DNA of 64,000 nucleotides from Ceratotherium simum simum (taxonomy: Eukaryota; Chordata; Mammalia; Perissodactyla; Rhinocerotidae): positions 401,246-465,245 of the forward strand of contig NW_004454262.1 of assembly GCF_000283155.1 (NCBI RefSeq). Direction: 5' to 3'. Both the position numbers and the translations under genes were made by a program. Below are positions 20,638 to 31,834 of this stretch, piece after piece (position 1 is the stretch's first letter; each line of letters opens with the position of its first letter). Below the pieces are notes generated by a model. The model was not told the origin of the DNA and searched no databases. It saw only the letters and a program-made list of their open reading frames with translations.

Positions 20638-22229
20638 CTCAGGGAATATGCCATGATATAAAGGCACTGGCTACAGGACAGAAATATATGAATGTGAGGT
20701 TAGGAAGAAGGCGAGGAAGGAGATCTTGGGTGGCCAATGAGGCAGTCTGGGGTGAAGGAGGTAAGACCACGATCAAGGAGAAAGCTGGTCAGATGTGCGG
20801 GGAAAAAGAATGATGGACAATGAAGGGTTCACCTCGAGGGAAATGGTGACTAAAGACAAGCTACTGCAGTGTTGCAAATAAGCTGTGCCTCTTGGAGTGG
20901 AGTCGGTTGAGACAGTCTGCTTATAAATCATGTGGAAATCCTTGACAGAAAGAGATCAGCAAAGGAACAAGAATGATACTGTGGCTGGAGAAAAATGTTT
21001 AGGAGAAGGGGAAAACAGAAATGCCTCATTTTTCATATGCTTGAGAAGAAACACAGGTTGTTGGTAGCACAGTAATTGCAGAAAGACCTAACTAGTAACC
21101 ACAGCCTTTTGTTTTTCTGCCAGAGCCTGCTGCTCCTTACTCCAACGAAATCTCAAAGCAAACATACCTGTTCATACTGGTCATTAGTGGAGCTGATTCT
21201 TTTGAGGATTATCTATTGGGGAAATAATTATGTTTGAGTTGAGGCAGGTGGATATTAAAGCACAGCTGTCTCAGTTGTACATGGGCAGTATTGGACAGTT
21301 TTGAAATGAGAAGAAATGTACATCATTCAAAGAGGAGTTCTCATAGGTCCAGGGACAGGGTAGAGGGAGGGAATGCCACCAAAGCAGGATGTGCCCCCCC
21401 AGATCCCATTATAAACAATTACATAACAGCCCAATTTACAGCTGCCTGAGGGCTTTTACTGGCAGCTGGGGCCCACCCAGTCCAAGGGCACAGAAAGCTG
21501 GAAATTCCAAAAAATACCAACACACCCCCCACCAGCAGCCCTCCGTGATGACTAAAGAGAGTGGGCAGATAAGTCCCCAATTCTCCTAGTCTTTAGGTGG
21601 GGTAACTCTGAGGCAGGTGTCCTACCTTCTTCTCTCAGAGTTCCCTCATGGGGTTGAGCTCCCATCAACCACAGCAACACTGGCTTGAAAACATACCCTT
21701 TCCTGTCTCACTTTCCTACTCCCCTACCAGTCCTGGGATCACCTCGACTCATCGTCTCCAGGTCTCCTTCTGGGAGAATCCAAGTGAAGGCAGCTACCTA
21801 CATTGAGATGACAGGCGGCCTGAGATAGAGCACCTATGCGAGGAGGTGTCTGAATCGTACTCTGGGAAGAATATTGAGGTTATACTGAGAAAAACAGGTT
21901 CAAGTTTCTTGTTTGAGGAGCAAGATGAAGCCCTAAATGTTAGAACAAGTAACTAAAATCATAGACAGTAAGAAAGATCAAGGGCCTTTGGGATATTGCT
22001 GCTGAGCTGGTTGGGCTAGAATTTGGAATTAAAACCATGAATGCCAGAAAGCAGTTCACTGAAGACCTACCACTTCTAGGCCCAGACTTAGGAGCATCTA
22101 AATAACTCATATAGATTAGAAAAAGCTAGACATTCATTACATGTAAATTCAATTTAAACAACTTTTATAGAACCTGAATTGTATATCTTTTACCAACTTG
22201 GGAACTTGGAGGTACAAAGTTGAGTAAAC
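20638..22229. other. Unassigned non-coding sequence
   Basis: Purine-rich on the plus strand to about 21080, then locally GC-rich (21350-21560) with a C-run at 21393-21399. The 66-codon frame at 21389-21589 has no domain. I see no repeat family, splice arrangement or RNA gene. Confidence 0.35.
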
Positions 22230-22450
22230 AAAGGTTCCTGTCCTCACAAGCCATCACAATAAGTAAGATTTTAGAGTTTTCAAAGTCCTTTCATAGTCAT
22301 CACCATGTTTTATCAGTAATGCATCCCCGTGGAGGAACCAGGGTGTGAATACTGATATCCTAAAAGGAGAAAAACTGAGAGGTCAAGAGTGATTGATAGT
22401 CCCAAAGATTATAAATGGGAGAGGTAGAGCAAGAATCCAGTACTTCTGAG
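22230..22450 (+). mobile_element. MIR SINE, decayed
   Basis: The order fits MIR: CAAAGTCCTTTCATAGTCATC, then AGGAGAAAAACTGAGAGGTC (the AACTGAGGCTCAGAG core), TAGTCCCAAAGATTATAAATG and AGAGCAAGAATCCAG. MIR is an ancient tRNA-derived SINE mobilised by L2. Several indels reduce certainty. Confidence 0.55.
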
Positions 22451-23019
22451 AACCGGTTGAGTTTTTATTTTTTTTCTTCCTACTACTCTGGTCCTTTGCA
22501 ATTATAATGTTTAGCTGGAGGATCAGAATTGTACAGTGCACAACTGGAAAGAATTTTCTCTTTCTAGTCAATTGTGTGTAGCAATTTAATACCATTCAAT
22601 CCAACATGTATTTGTACAGTATCTACTAGGTAAAAGGAATAATTTCTAATCTAGGTGAGATAAAGGGCACACATTCATGGGATAATAAGGAAATAAGGTA
22701 CTAGTATATGTTGCATTTTATATATAGTGTATGACAAATATTGATAAATGTGATTGATAAATCACAAATAGTGATAAATGATATGTTTCGGACAGGGCCA
22801 GTATTAATGAAATGGGACTGAGTCTATCTGTCAGAAGTGGCACTACGTATGGATTGGTGTCCAGGGAAAGCCCACTAAAAGGTCAGCATCTGAGCAGACA
22901 TTGCTGGATGGATGGAATATGGCTGGTGGAGAGGAAGAGGAATGGCTCTCCAGAAGAATGGCAAGAGAGACGGCATCAATGTGGAGATGAGCAGGACATG
23001 GGTGGAGGACAGTGGGTAG
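22451..23019. other. Unassigned non-coding sequence
   Basis: Contains a short internally repetitive patch at about 22739-22785 with three GATAAATG-like units. The 126-codon frame starting at 22812 runs into the antisense ERE and is a chance frame. Confidence 0.35.
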
Positions 23020-23027
23020 TAGAAAAG

Positions 23028-23228
23028 TTTTTTTTTTTTTTTTTGATGAGGAAGATTGGCCCTGAGTTAACGTCTGTTGCCAATCTTCCTCTATTTTGTA
23101 TGTGGGACGCTGCCACAGTATGGCTTGAGGAATGGTGTGTAGGTCCGCACCTGGGATCCAAACCGGCAAACCCCAGGCCACCAAAGCAGTAAGCACAAAC
23201 TTAACCACTATGCCACCAGGCCAGCCCC
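23028..23228 (-). mobile_element. ERE-type equine SINE, antisense, with target duplication
   Basis: A T-run at 23028-23044 is the tail on the minus strand. Then come GAGGAAGATTGGCCCTGAG, GCCAATCTTCCTCTATTTTG, CCACAGTATGGCTTGAGG and CACCTGGGATCCAAACC (antisense B box), then CTTAACCACTATGCCACC (antisense A box) and AGGCCAGCCCC. TAGAAAAG flanks both sides (23020-23027, 23229-23236). It lies in unassigned sequence. Confidence 0.95.
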
Positions 23229-23239
23229 TAGAAAAGTAT

Positions 23240-23529
23240 TCTTATAGCTATTCTTATGGGTTTCTCCAGCTTTTATTTTTAACTATAACAAAAGTGTACA
23301 TAATAATGATGATGATAGTAATTTGATACACTGTAATTTGCACAACTTTCCTTGATCCTTATCTTATATTTGAATCTCAGCCTTCTCGGAATCTCATTTC
23401 TCCTCATCCATCACCTCATCCCTGTGCCTTATCTCATCCCTCATCTTTACTACCCCTCTCTAAGCCTATCTCGTTCCTCATTCTACCTCTGAATTCCAGC
23501 CATACACCAGATGCACCCCATTCCTTATC
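23240..23529. other. Pyrimidine-rich unassigned sequence
   Basis: At 23370-23510 the plus strand is strongly C/T-rich with repeated CTCATCC-like units (for example ATCTCATCCCTCATC). No element name is supported. Confidence 0.4.
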
Positions 23530-23539
23530 CTCTAAGAAA

Positions 23540-23720
23540 TTAGTTGTTAAACTAATTTCTAATTCATTGGCAATTAGGTACTAATTAGTTAAATTAATTA
23601 ATTAATTAATAATAACAACTAAAATTATTTTAACTAATAATTAACTAAAATAATTAAATAACTGATTAATTAACTTAGTTAATTGATTATTAAGCAGTTT
23701 AGTTGGTAATTTTTTAAAAG
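23540..23720. repeat. TTAA-rich low-complexity tract
   Basis: About 180 bases built almost wholly from TTAA, TAATTAACTAA and TTAGTTAAT words, including a perfect run of ATTA units near 23590-23609. Many words are self-complementary. Strict periodicity is lost, so it is probably an expanded and then scrambled simple repeat. Confidence 0.85.
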
Positions 23721-24296
23721 CTAAAATTTTAATGGTTTAGTTTTGGCTGTATTGAAAAGTTCTTATATCAAATACCTACATGAAAATGCTTGTACTACTT
23801 TATACAATCTTGGTGATGTAGCCACGTAAATTATAGCATAGTATCTACATTTCATTGCTGAAATCAAAGTTAGGTGAAATAAAATTTGCTGTGATCAGTC
23901 AATATGCATTTACATGGCCATGGGTCCCCGCATCTCTATCCAACTTTATTCATCCTAATGGGCATATAATGTTTTGATATGCCTTTTAAATTTGTGTCTC
24001 CTAGAGGCCTTTGGATATCATTAGAAAGTGAACCAACAACAAAACTCGTGGTGAGGTTGGAGAGAGAAGGGGAGACGGATGAGTGTAGGGGCCATGGCAG
24101 GGAAATGATAACAAAAGGCTGCCCAGCAGTAGGCAATGGACTAAGTGTCCAGCTCAGAGTTAAGAGAGCAATTGATTTTCAGTCTGGACAACTGGGCGAT
24201 TCAGCCTCCTAGTAGGGAACTCCATTTATATAGATTAACATTTTATGATGGATAAACTAAATATCATAGAGTTGTTCCTTAAGGCTGATCAAACTT
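23721..24296. other. Unassigned non-coding sequence
   Basis: No repeat family or coding signal. Short overlapping frames of 66-77 codons at 23936-24212 run on opposite strands and have no domain. Confidence 0.35.
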
Positions 24297-24824
24297 AATA
24301 ACTATGGTGGATTAAAAATGGCCACAATTCTTTGCCATTCCTGCCACCAAGAGATGGCATCTGTATCCTCTCCCGTGTGAGCTCTGGGCTGACCCTGTGA
24401 CTTGCTTTGACCACAGAATGTGCTGGAAGTGACATTGTGGCAATTCTGCAGACTGGCCCTCCAGGAGCCTTGCTGCTTTTGCGTTTGCCCTCTTGGAAGC
24501 CAGTTGCCATTTTAAAAAGTGCAGTTACCTTCCTAGAGAGAGGGGCCATGTGCAGAGAGGCCATGGAGGATGAGAGATTACCAAGGGAGGACTAACGAGA
24601 CACAGCCCTCCCAGCCATCCAGAGTCGAGGCAGCAAACGGGAGAGTGAAGCCATCTTGGGTCTTCAGTGCTCATGAGCGACCCCAGCCAACACCACATGG
24701 AACAGAGATAATCCAATCTCACCAAACCTTACACTGACTGCAAATCATAAGCAAATAAATTGTTGTTGTGTTAAGTCACTAGGTTTTGGGGTAGTTTCTT
24801 ACACAGGAATGGATAACTGAAACA
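24297..24824 (+). mobile_element. MaLR (MLT1-like) 5' LTR
   Basis: Starts ACTATGGTGGATTAAAAATGG, passes CCTGTGACTTGCTTTGACC and AATGTGCTGGAAGTGACATTG, and ends with the MLT1-type 3' signature: AAATAAATTGTTGTTGTG, TTAAGTCACTAGGTTTTGGG, AATGGATAACTGAAACA. It includes an AATAAA-type poly(A) signal. Length is about 528 bases. It is directly joined to internal sequence, so it is a provirus 5' LTR rather than a solo LTR. Confidence 0.85.
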
Positions 24825-25849
24825 GAAATTGGTACCAGAAGTTAGGGTACTGCTGTTAAGCAATTAAGTAAATAAATAACTAAATAAAAGAAAGCCCTAA
24901 GACATGTAGCATTGGCTTTGGGAACGAGCTGATGGTAAAGACTGGCAGGGTGACAAAGAAACTATTAGTGGAGGCTGGAAAAGCAATGAGGAAATTACTA
25001 ATGGAAGCTAGATATGGGACAATCCCTGCCATGTAGAGGCAGACTTTTGGTACTACCATTGCCTGTGGTGATGAGAAAGAAAATGTACCTATGAATTTGA
25101 GGATTTGGCTAAGATTCTGGGCAGAATGTTTCAAGCGCTATTTGGCTTCCTGCAGCAGCACGTGATAAGATATTGAGAAAGAGATGAGCTAAAGAAGTAT
25201 TAAGTATGCAAGCAAAATGCAGAGGAAATATAGAAGGCCCTGGACTGTCTCTCTAGAGAGCCAAAGATTTTCAAAAGGAGAAATTGCCTCATGGCAAAGA
25301 TCAAATCCAGGGTACATTGAATAAAATACGGCCTCAAGGGAAAAAGCAAAGCAAGGCTGTGGATGTAAGGTGCTTGTTAAGATTTATGAAAGATTTACAG
25401 CAGAAACTCCTATTCTCTCTTACCTAGACAAAATGACTTCTAAATTCTTAAGGATATTGTCACACAGCAGTTTGACACACCTAAAGTAGAGAGAGGTCTG
25501 TTTGGCAGGAATTATTGATGAGACTTTTAGTGCAGAGAATAAACCCAAAAATATTCATAGAAAACCGAAAAAGTTTTTAAGAGAATGACTTTGGACAAAG
25601 CATCACCAGCTTGGACCAAAATGGACAGGAACAGTTCAAAATAAAAAGAGGCGTATAGGCTCTCAATTTCCTATGTGCAAGAAGCAGGCTGAGAGGGCTA
25701 TTAAGCTGCAGGTGAAGCCATTTGTTACAGGAAATGAAGGACATCTCGAAGGATAGAGCCAAGAAAGTAGAAGGCAGAACCAAGATCTGCAGAGAACAAT
25801 GGATGGGGGAAGCAAAACTGGGTTTCATCAAGGAATGTTCTCTCTCCTG
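24825..25849 (+). mobile_element. MaLR internal region, non-coding
   Basis: Begins AAATTGGTACCAGAAGTTAGG, the usual junction after an MLT1-type LTR and probably the decayed primer-binding region. It then runs about 1 kb of purine-rich sequence with AATGAGGAAATTACTAATGG and GTTACAGGAAATGAAGG. No gag, protease or polymerase motif is recognisable and no frame exceeds 100 codons, as expected for MaLR, which depended on ERVL proteins. I describe this only as a fossil. Confidence 0.7.
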
Positions 25850-25950
25850 TGTACCTGACTGGATCACGAACAAATAAATACACTGTGTTCTTTTAAGCCA
25901 CTAAGTTTTAGGATGGCTTGTTACACAGATATAATAGATAACTGACATAG
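25850..25950 (+). mobile_element. MaLR 3' LTR, terminal fragment only
   Basis: AATAAATACACTGTGTTC, TTTTAAGCCACTAAGTTTTAGG and ATAATAGATAACTGACATA repeat the last ~90 bases of the 5' LTR at 24735-24824. The first ~430 bases of this LTR are missing. The surviving pair of LTR ends brackets a 1.65-kb provirus. Confidence 0.8.
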
Positions 25951-26479
25951 CCATACTTTGTGCATTACAGCAAACTGAAAAAATTATTCTGGTCGCCCAT
26001 TCTCATTAAAATATCTATGAGAACAATAATTTTAAAAATTGGAACAAAATTATAAAAGCATTTTCTGAGGAGAGATCACAATAGGCTACAATCGGCTGCA
26101 TGCCTCTCCATCCAAGTGAGCCATGGTCCTTGAAGAATGAGGCATGAGAGACGCCCTCACTGAAAGGATGCAACATGTCAGCGAGCTGTTGTGTACAGTG
26201 CTCAAAATGGAGCACGTCAAACTAGTATTTTAAACTCATTTTCCATATGAGCTGATGAAAGCTGGAGTCACATACTAAACTAAAATATGTATTCAAAGGA
26301 AGTTAAAAATATTTGTTTCCCATTATTTTTTGTACTTTCAGAAGTGAAAATTATCTTCCAGCATTTTAACTGAAAGACAGTAAAACATAGCACTCATTCA
26401 AGGAAATCATGGTACTCATATTATACAGCTTAAAAATAATAATGTTGGCAACAATTTTTAAATAGTATATTTAAAATTT
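25951..26479. other. Unassigned AT-rich sequence
   Basis: No repeat or coding signal recognised. A 66-codon antisense frame (26015-26215) has no domain. Confidence 0.35.
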
Positions 26480-27055
26480 AAAATCATGTTTGTGGAGGTG
26501 CACCTTCAGGATAAATTCTTTAATGTGGGATTGCTAGGCCAAAGGGTAAAGGCATATATAGTTGTGTTAATGATTGCCATATTCTCTCGATAAAGTGTAT
26601 GCCATTCTGCTCCCCCAAGAACAGTGTGTGAAAATACCAGTCTGCCCAAAACTCTCTCATCAGAGTTTGTTGTAAAGCTTCTAAATTTTTGCCTGCCTGA
26701 TACGTGAAAAGTGATTTCTCAGTGCAGTTTCAATTTACATTTCTCTTGGTATAACACAGGCTAAAAACACCTTTTCAAATGTTTCAAGTCTATTTGTACA
26801 TCATTTTTTATGAACTGTCTTTCTATGTCTTTTGACCATATTTCTAATTGATGTTGGTCTTTTTTCCCTAATGATAAGAATGAGTTGTGTATTAGAGAGA
26901 TTAGCTCCATATCTGTGATATAGATTGTACATATTTTTCTTCTAGTTTCTTTCTCTTATTGATCTTTGCTCATTTGTTTTGGCATGTTGAAGTTTTCTAT
27001 TTTATTTTTATGTAGTTGAGTGTATATTTTTTAATTACTACCGGGTTTTTAGTCA
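26480..27055 (-). mobile_element. L1/HAL1 ORF2-type fragment, antisense
   Basis: Antisense L1 landmarks: GGATTGCTAGGCCAAAGGG near 26530, AGTGTATGCCATTCTGCTCCC near 26595, TCAATTTACATTTCTCTTGG near 26729 and TATGTCTTTTGACCATATTTC near 26824. Frames are broken. It abuts a plus-strand L1 tail, forming an inverted pair. Confidence 0.65.
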
Positions 27056-27226
27056 TTATTAGAAGACTGTCCACACATCATACAGTATTATTCATTGTGG
27101 CATTATTTGTAATCACAAAATATTAGAAGTATCCTAAATAGTATTCCTATTCTTAGGAAACTGGTTGAATAAGCAATGATATATCTACACAACAGAGGAC
27201 TACACACCTATAAAGATAGTGAGGAA
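27056..27226 (+). mobile_element. Old L1 3' fragment, first part
   Basis: TATTATTCATTGTGGCATTATTTG near 27087 and AACTGGTTGAATAAGCAATGATATATC near 27159 match the late ORF2 or 3' UTR of an old L1. It is interrupted by an ERE; ATAGTGAGGAA at 27216-27226 is the left target duplication. Confidence 0.65.
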
Positions 27227-27473
27227 GGGGCTGGCCCGGTGGCATAGTGATTAAGTTCACGCATTCCACTTTGGCAGCCCGGGGTTCACAGGTTCGGATC
27301 CCAGGTGCGGACTGACACACCACACGCCAAGCTATGCTATGGTGGCATCCCATGTACAAAAATAGAGGAAGATGGGCACAGACGTTAGTTCATGGCTAAT
27401 CTTCCTCAGCAAAAAGAAGAAGATTGACAGACGTTAGTTCAGGGTCAATCTTCCTCACACACACAAAAAAAGA
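27227..27473 (+). mobile_element. ERE-type equine SINE with 11-bp target duplication
   Basis: Head GGGGCTGGCCCGGTGGCATAG, A box GGCATAGTGATTAAGTTC, B box AGGTTCGGATCCCAGG near 27290, then AAGCTATGCTATGGTGG, GTTAGTTCATGGCTAATC and CTCAGCAAAAAGAAGAAG. The tail is ACACACACAAAAAAA. ATAGTGAGGAA occurs at 27216-27226 and 27474-27484. The B box is close to the Pol III consensus. Host: an old L1 3' fragment. Confidence 0.95.
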
Positions 27474-27840
27474 ATAGTGAGGAAAATCTCTATGCACTGT
27501 TATAGAATAATTAGAAAGATATATTGTTGAGGGAAATAACTATATATGTAAAAGAATAAGCTTTTACTTATCTTTTGTGAAAGAAAGAAGAGTAAAGGTA
27601 TATACATTATTTATTTTTTATAAGTACTTCATAAATATAAATTGCACATACACATTTTTCCAAAAGGATAAAGCAGATATTATTGAAAATGTTTACCAAT
27701 AAAAGGGGGGTGGAAATTATGTGAAAGAGATAGGAATGAGCATGAGACTTTTCTAGTATATCTTTTGATATAATTTTGAATTTGAAGCACTTATAATTTT
27801 ACATATTCAAAAATATAATTAAATTAGTAAAAGAGTAAAC
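27474..27840 (+). mobile_element. Old L1 3' UTR, continuation
   Basis: Sequence such as GATATATTGTTGAGGGAAATAAC near 27519 and TCTTTTGATATAATTTTGAATTTG near 27761 continues the old L1 3' end beyond the ERE. Highly diverged and non-coding. Confidence 0.5.
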
Positions 27841-28089
27841 TCTACAGAATAAAATGAACTCAACTCAGTATCAAACAGATGATCTAACCCCACAGGAAAA
27901 AGAATTAATTCATGTAATTTCTATATACATGGTGATCTGATTCTACACCCTTAGGAGGATATATTTTAGGAACAAAAAAGAAATCTGGAACTTTGCTTAA
28001 TAGGTTTGTTGTTGGTAGAGATAATGCTGAGACCATTTTGCGTGAATTGTAGGCTAGGGCAACTAAGTAAGTATATTGACATTGGTTGA

Positions 28090-28480
28090 TCGGGTTCTCA
28101 CTGACCAGAGGAAATCAAACATACACAACATCTCCCTTGTAAGATTCATGCCAAAAATATTTAACCTTAATCTTACTATGAAACAACTTAGTCAAATCCA
28201 GATTATGGCACATTCTACGAGACAACTTACCTGAACTCCTCAAAATATCAATTCCATGAAAAACAAACAAAAAGCAAGAACTATTCTAGAGTATAGAAGA
28301 CTAAAAGAACATGACAATCCAATGCATGGACAATCCATGGTTGGATCTAGGATTTAAAAAAGGAAGAACAAAATAAAAAACAGCTATAAAGGTATATTTT
28401 GGGGACAATTGGGAAATTTGAAAGTGGACTCCATTAGATAATATTGTTGCATCTAAGTTAAATTTACTGGATGTGTCCTT
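28090..28480 (+). mobile_element. L1M 3' UTR fragment
   Basis: GCACATTCTACGAGACAACTTACC near 28208, CTCCTCAAAATATCAATTCC, GGGGACAATTGGGAAATTTG near 28402 and TTAGATAATATTGTTGCATC follow the same order as the L1M 3' UTR at 61590-62480 and 12203-12830. It stops where another L1 begins, so a later L1 inserted here or a rearrangement joined the two. Confidence 0.65.
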
Positions 28481-29340
28481 TTAGCTAGCCTAACTAAAAA
28501 AAAAAAGAGAGAGAGAGAGAGAAGACTCAAATAAATAAAATCATAAGTGAAAGAGGAGACATTACAACTGATAGTACAGAAACATATAGGATTATAAGAG
28601 ACTACCATAAACAACTTTATGTCCTAGAAACATACAACCTACCAAGACTGAATCATGAAGAAACAGAAAATGTGAATGGACCAATAATGAATAAGGAGAT
28701 TGAATCAGTAACCAAAAACCTCCCAACACAGAAAATCTCAGGACCAGGTGGCTTCACTGGTGAATTTTACTGAACATTTAAAGAATAATTAAGGCCAATT
28801 CTTCTCAAACTCATTCAAAAAATTGAAGAGGAGAGAACACTCCCAAACTCATTTTACAAGGCCAGCATTACCCTGATACCAAAGCCAGACAAGGACACTA
28901 CAAGAAAAGAAAACTATAGACCAATATCTCTGATGAATATAGATGCAAAAATTATCAACAACATTTTAGCAAACCAAATTCAACAGCACATTCAAAGGAT
29001 CATCACCATGACCAAGTGGGATCTATCCCTGGGATGTAAGGATGGTTCAACATATGCAAATCAACAAATGTGATATACCACATTAATAGAATGAAATTAA
29101 AAATCATATGATTATCTCAATAGATGCAGAAAAAGCATTTAACAAAATACAACATCCTTTCACAATAAAAACTCCTCAATGAATTGGATATAGAGGGAAC
29201 ATACCTCAACATAATACAGGCCATATATGACAAATCCACAGCTAACATTATACTCAATGATGAGAGAGTGATTGAAAGCTTTTCCTCCAAGATTAGGAAT
29301 AAGACAAGGATGCCTGCTCTTGCCACTCTTATTTGTGTCA
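28481..29340 (+). pseudogene. L1 ORF2 reverse-transcriptase remnant
   Basis: The series TAAAATCATAAGTGAAAGAGG, GAGACATTACAACTGATAG, CTAGAAACATACAACCTACC, CAGGACCAGGTGGCTTCAC, AGCATTACCCTGATACCAAAGCC, ACTATAGACCAATATCTCTG and AATAGATGCAGAAAAAGCATT matches the linker and fingers/palm of L1 ORF2 (about residues 390-690 of a typical 1,275-residue protein). Stop codons are frequent. At about 29340, after CCTGCTCTTGCCACTCTTATT, a deletion of probably several hundred codons joins to sequence far downstream. It removes the FADD catalytic box. No protein can be made. Confidence 0.85.
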
Positions 29341-30440
29341 AACTAATATTTGACAAAGGAGGCAAGAATGCTCAGTGGGGAAATGATAGCCTCTTCAACA
29401 AATGGTGTTGGGAAAACTGGATGAACACATGCAGAACAATGAAATTGAATGCTATCTTACACCACTCACAAAAAATAACTTGAAATGGACTAAAGACTTA
29501 AATGTAAGACCTGGTACTGTAAAACTCTTAGAAGAAAACATGGGGGAGAAGCTCCTTGATATGGGTCTTGGCAGTAATTTTTTGGCTATGATGCCAAAAG
29601 CACACGCAACAAAAGCAAAAATCAACAAGTAGGACTACAACAAACTAAAAAGCCTCTGTACAGCAAAAGAAACAATCAACAAAATAAAAAGGTGACCTAC
29701 AGAATGGGAGAAAATATTTGCAAACTGTATATCAGATAAGGGGTTAATATCCAAAATATGTAAAGAACTCGTACAACTCAATAACAAAACAAAAAAAAAT
29801 CTGATTAAAAACTGGGCAGAGGAATTGAATAGACATTTTTCCAAAGAAGATGTACAAACAAATGACCAAGAGGTACATGAAAAGGTGCTTGGCATCACTA
29901 ATCATCAGGGAAATGCAACTCAAAACCACAATGAGATATCACATCACACCTATTAGAATGGCTATCATCAAGAAGACAAGAGATAACAAGTGCCGGCAAC
30001 AATGTGGAGAAAAGGGAAAATTGTGCACTGTCGGTGGGAAAGTAAATTGGTTCGGCCACTATGGAAAACAGTATGGAGGTTCCTAAAAAAATAATAGATC
30101 TACCATACAATCCAGCAATTCCTCTTCTTGGTATATATCCAAAGGAAATGAATACAGGATATAGAAAAGATATCTGCACTCCCATATTTATTGCAGCATT
30201 ATTCACAGTAGCCAAGATATGGAAACAACTTAAGTGTCCATCAATGGATAAAGATGATGTGGTATATATATATACAATATATTATTTAGCTGTGAGAAAG
30301 AAGGAAATCTTGCCATTTTCCACAACATGGGTGGACCTTGAGGCCATTATGCTAAGTGAAAAGTCAGACAGAGAAAGACACATATCGTATGATATTACTT
30401 ACATGTGGAATCTAAAAATGCCAAACTCATCAAAACAGTA
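29341..30440 (+). pseudogene. L1 ORF2 carboxy-terminal remnant
   Basis: After the deletion junction, the L1 sequence runs with little interruption: TTTGACAAAGGAGGCAAGAATG, AAACTGGATGAACACATGCAG, GACCTACAGAATGGGAGAAAAT, CACAATGAGATATCACATCAC and TCATCACATTTATTGCAGC-like sequence near 30185. A frame at 30061-30441 stays open for 126 codons and includes [15 protein letters not shown] and CPSMDKDD, clear ORF2 C-terminal motifs. The frame shifts between 29184-29483, 29402-29632 and 30061-30441, so it is a relic. Confidence 0.88.
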
Positions 30441-30790
30441 GAATGGTGGTTATGAAGGCTAGAGGCTGGAGAAATTGGGGAGATGTTGTTTAAGGGTACA
30501 AATTTGCAACTAATAAATAAGTTCTGGAGATCTAATGAACAGCATAGTGATTATAGTCAACAATACTATACTATACTATAAACTTTAATGTGGCTAACAG
30601 ACTAGATCTTAATTGTTGTCATCATGAAACAGAAATCAAAATTATGATATGATAGAAATGTTAGCTAATGCTATGCTGGTAATTATATTGCCATATATAT
30701 GGCAATATACTTATATATAAATGTATCAAATCAGCAGGTTGTACACCTTAAACTTACACAATGTTATATATCAATTATATCTCAAAAAAA
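30441..30790 (+). mobile_element. L1 3' UTR belonging to the 28481-30440 copy
   Basis: GAATGGTGGTTATGAAGGCTAG, GTACAAATTTGCAACTAATAAATAAG, TAGTGATTATAGTCAACAATAC, GTTGTACACCTTAAACTTACAC and ATGTTATATATCAATTATATCTC end in a short A-run. This is the L1MA-type 3' UTR, giving a copy of about 2.3 kb after its internal deletion. Confidence 0.85.
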
Positions 30791-31834
30791 TTACTGGGGT
30801 GTGAGAATGATATTGTGATTATGTAGGAGAAAGTTTTCTCAAAGAAAGCAGAAATCATTAAGACGTGAGTTACTTTTTGCATATGAAATTTTATTCTGTC
30901 TTTGTAAAAGTTCAAATTGCCAATTTACCCATCTCAGTCTTCATTTCCCCAATAATAGACATTTCCTTGGATAAATTTGTGCTTCAGAAAAGAAAGCTAA
31001 GTTAGTGCAAAAATCCTCTTAAGAAGGCTTGTGATTTGCTAACGTATGCTTTCCACACCAGGAAATCAGTTTATGAGTCTTCAGATGGAGATAAAATCTG
31101 AAATTTCTTTTAAAAATTTTAAGTAGTTTCACTAATTTTCTGCACAAGATAATCCTCATTATGTTGAAAATATATACGTTTTCCTCTAGAGAACTCGGTT
31201 TATTGTCATTGTTTTAACAACATTTTTTCTAGTTCTTAAATCTCTGCAACTCATTCTTTTCTTCTGTTGAAAACATTCTACCCTTGCTGTCTTTTGCCTC
31301 TGTCTATATCGTCACCTCCTACAATTCCTTGGTTTTCCCCAAAGTTCTCTCTGACCCACTCTCCCGGGAGGTGACTTTTTTGACTGATGCCCACAAAGTC
31401 AAGAAAAATGGACCAATCTTTCCTTCCAAAGCTCCCTCCACCCACCACTCAATTATAAAAATCCTAATAATTTCTAGTAATCAGCTTTCTCCATGAAATT
31501 TTCTCAGTTTCAAATCTTTTATCCTTTCCTGTCCATTTGCAATTTAGAGCAGAGGATTGTACATTTTTCAGTAATTTACATTTAATATAGCATTCATTTA
31601 AATTCTTTCAATTAGAATTTCTCCCCATGTCCTTAAACCCTAGAAGCAGTCCTAACATAATACATTTATTTGTTTAGGCTTTGAGTACTTTAGAGCTGAA
31701 AGGCCTAGCTGAGAAGTCACTTAACTAGAATCATTGAAGCTTAAGACAGAGGAACTAGCTACCTGAATAGAATGTTGGGTGCTGTCACATATGTTTTACA
31801 ACGATACTGAATTTTGAGTTTATTGTTCCCTTGC
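30791..31834. other. Unassigned AT-rich sequence
   Basis: No repeat family, RNA gene or coding exon recognised. The 70-codon frame at 31284-31496 has no domain. Confidence 0.35.

Noticed and set aside
22812..23192. 126-codon open frame
   Set aside because: Its second half is an antisense ERE, and the first half has no domain.
24825..25849. Functional retroviral genes inside the MaLR provirus
   Set aside because: No recognisable gag, protease or polymerase motif and no long frame; MaLR interiors are typically non-coding.
27227..27473. tRNA gene suggested by A-box and B-box words
   Set aside because: The boxes belong to an ERE SINE with an A-rich tail and target duplication; no cloverleaf with a matching acceptor stem follows. 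The same applies to the other seven EREs.
30061..30441. 126-codon open frame with clear protein similarity
   Set aside because: The similarity is to the L1 ORF2 C terminus, part of a frameshifted, deleted copy, so it is recorded as a pseudogene.
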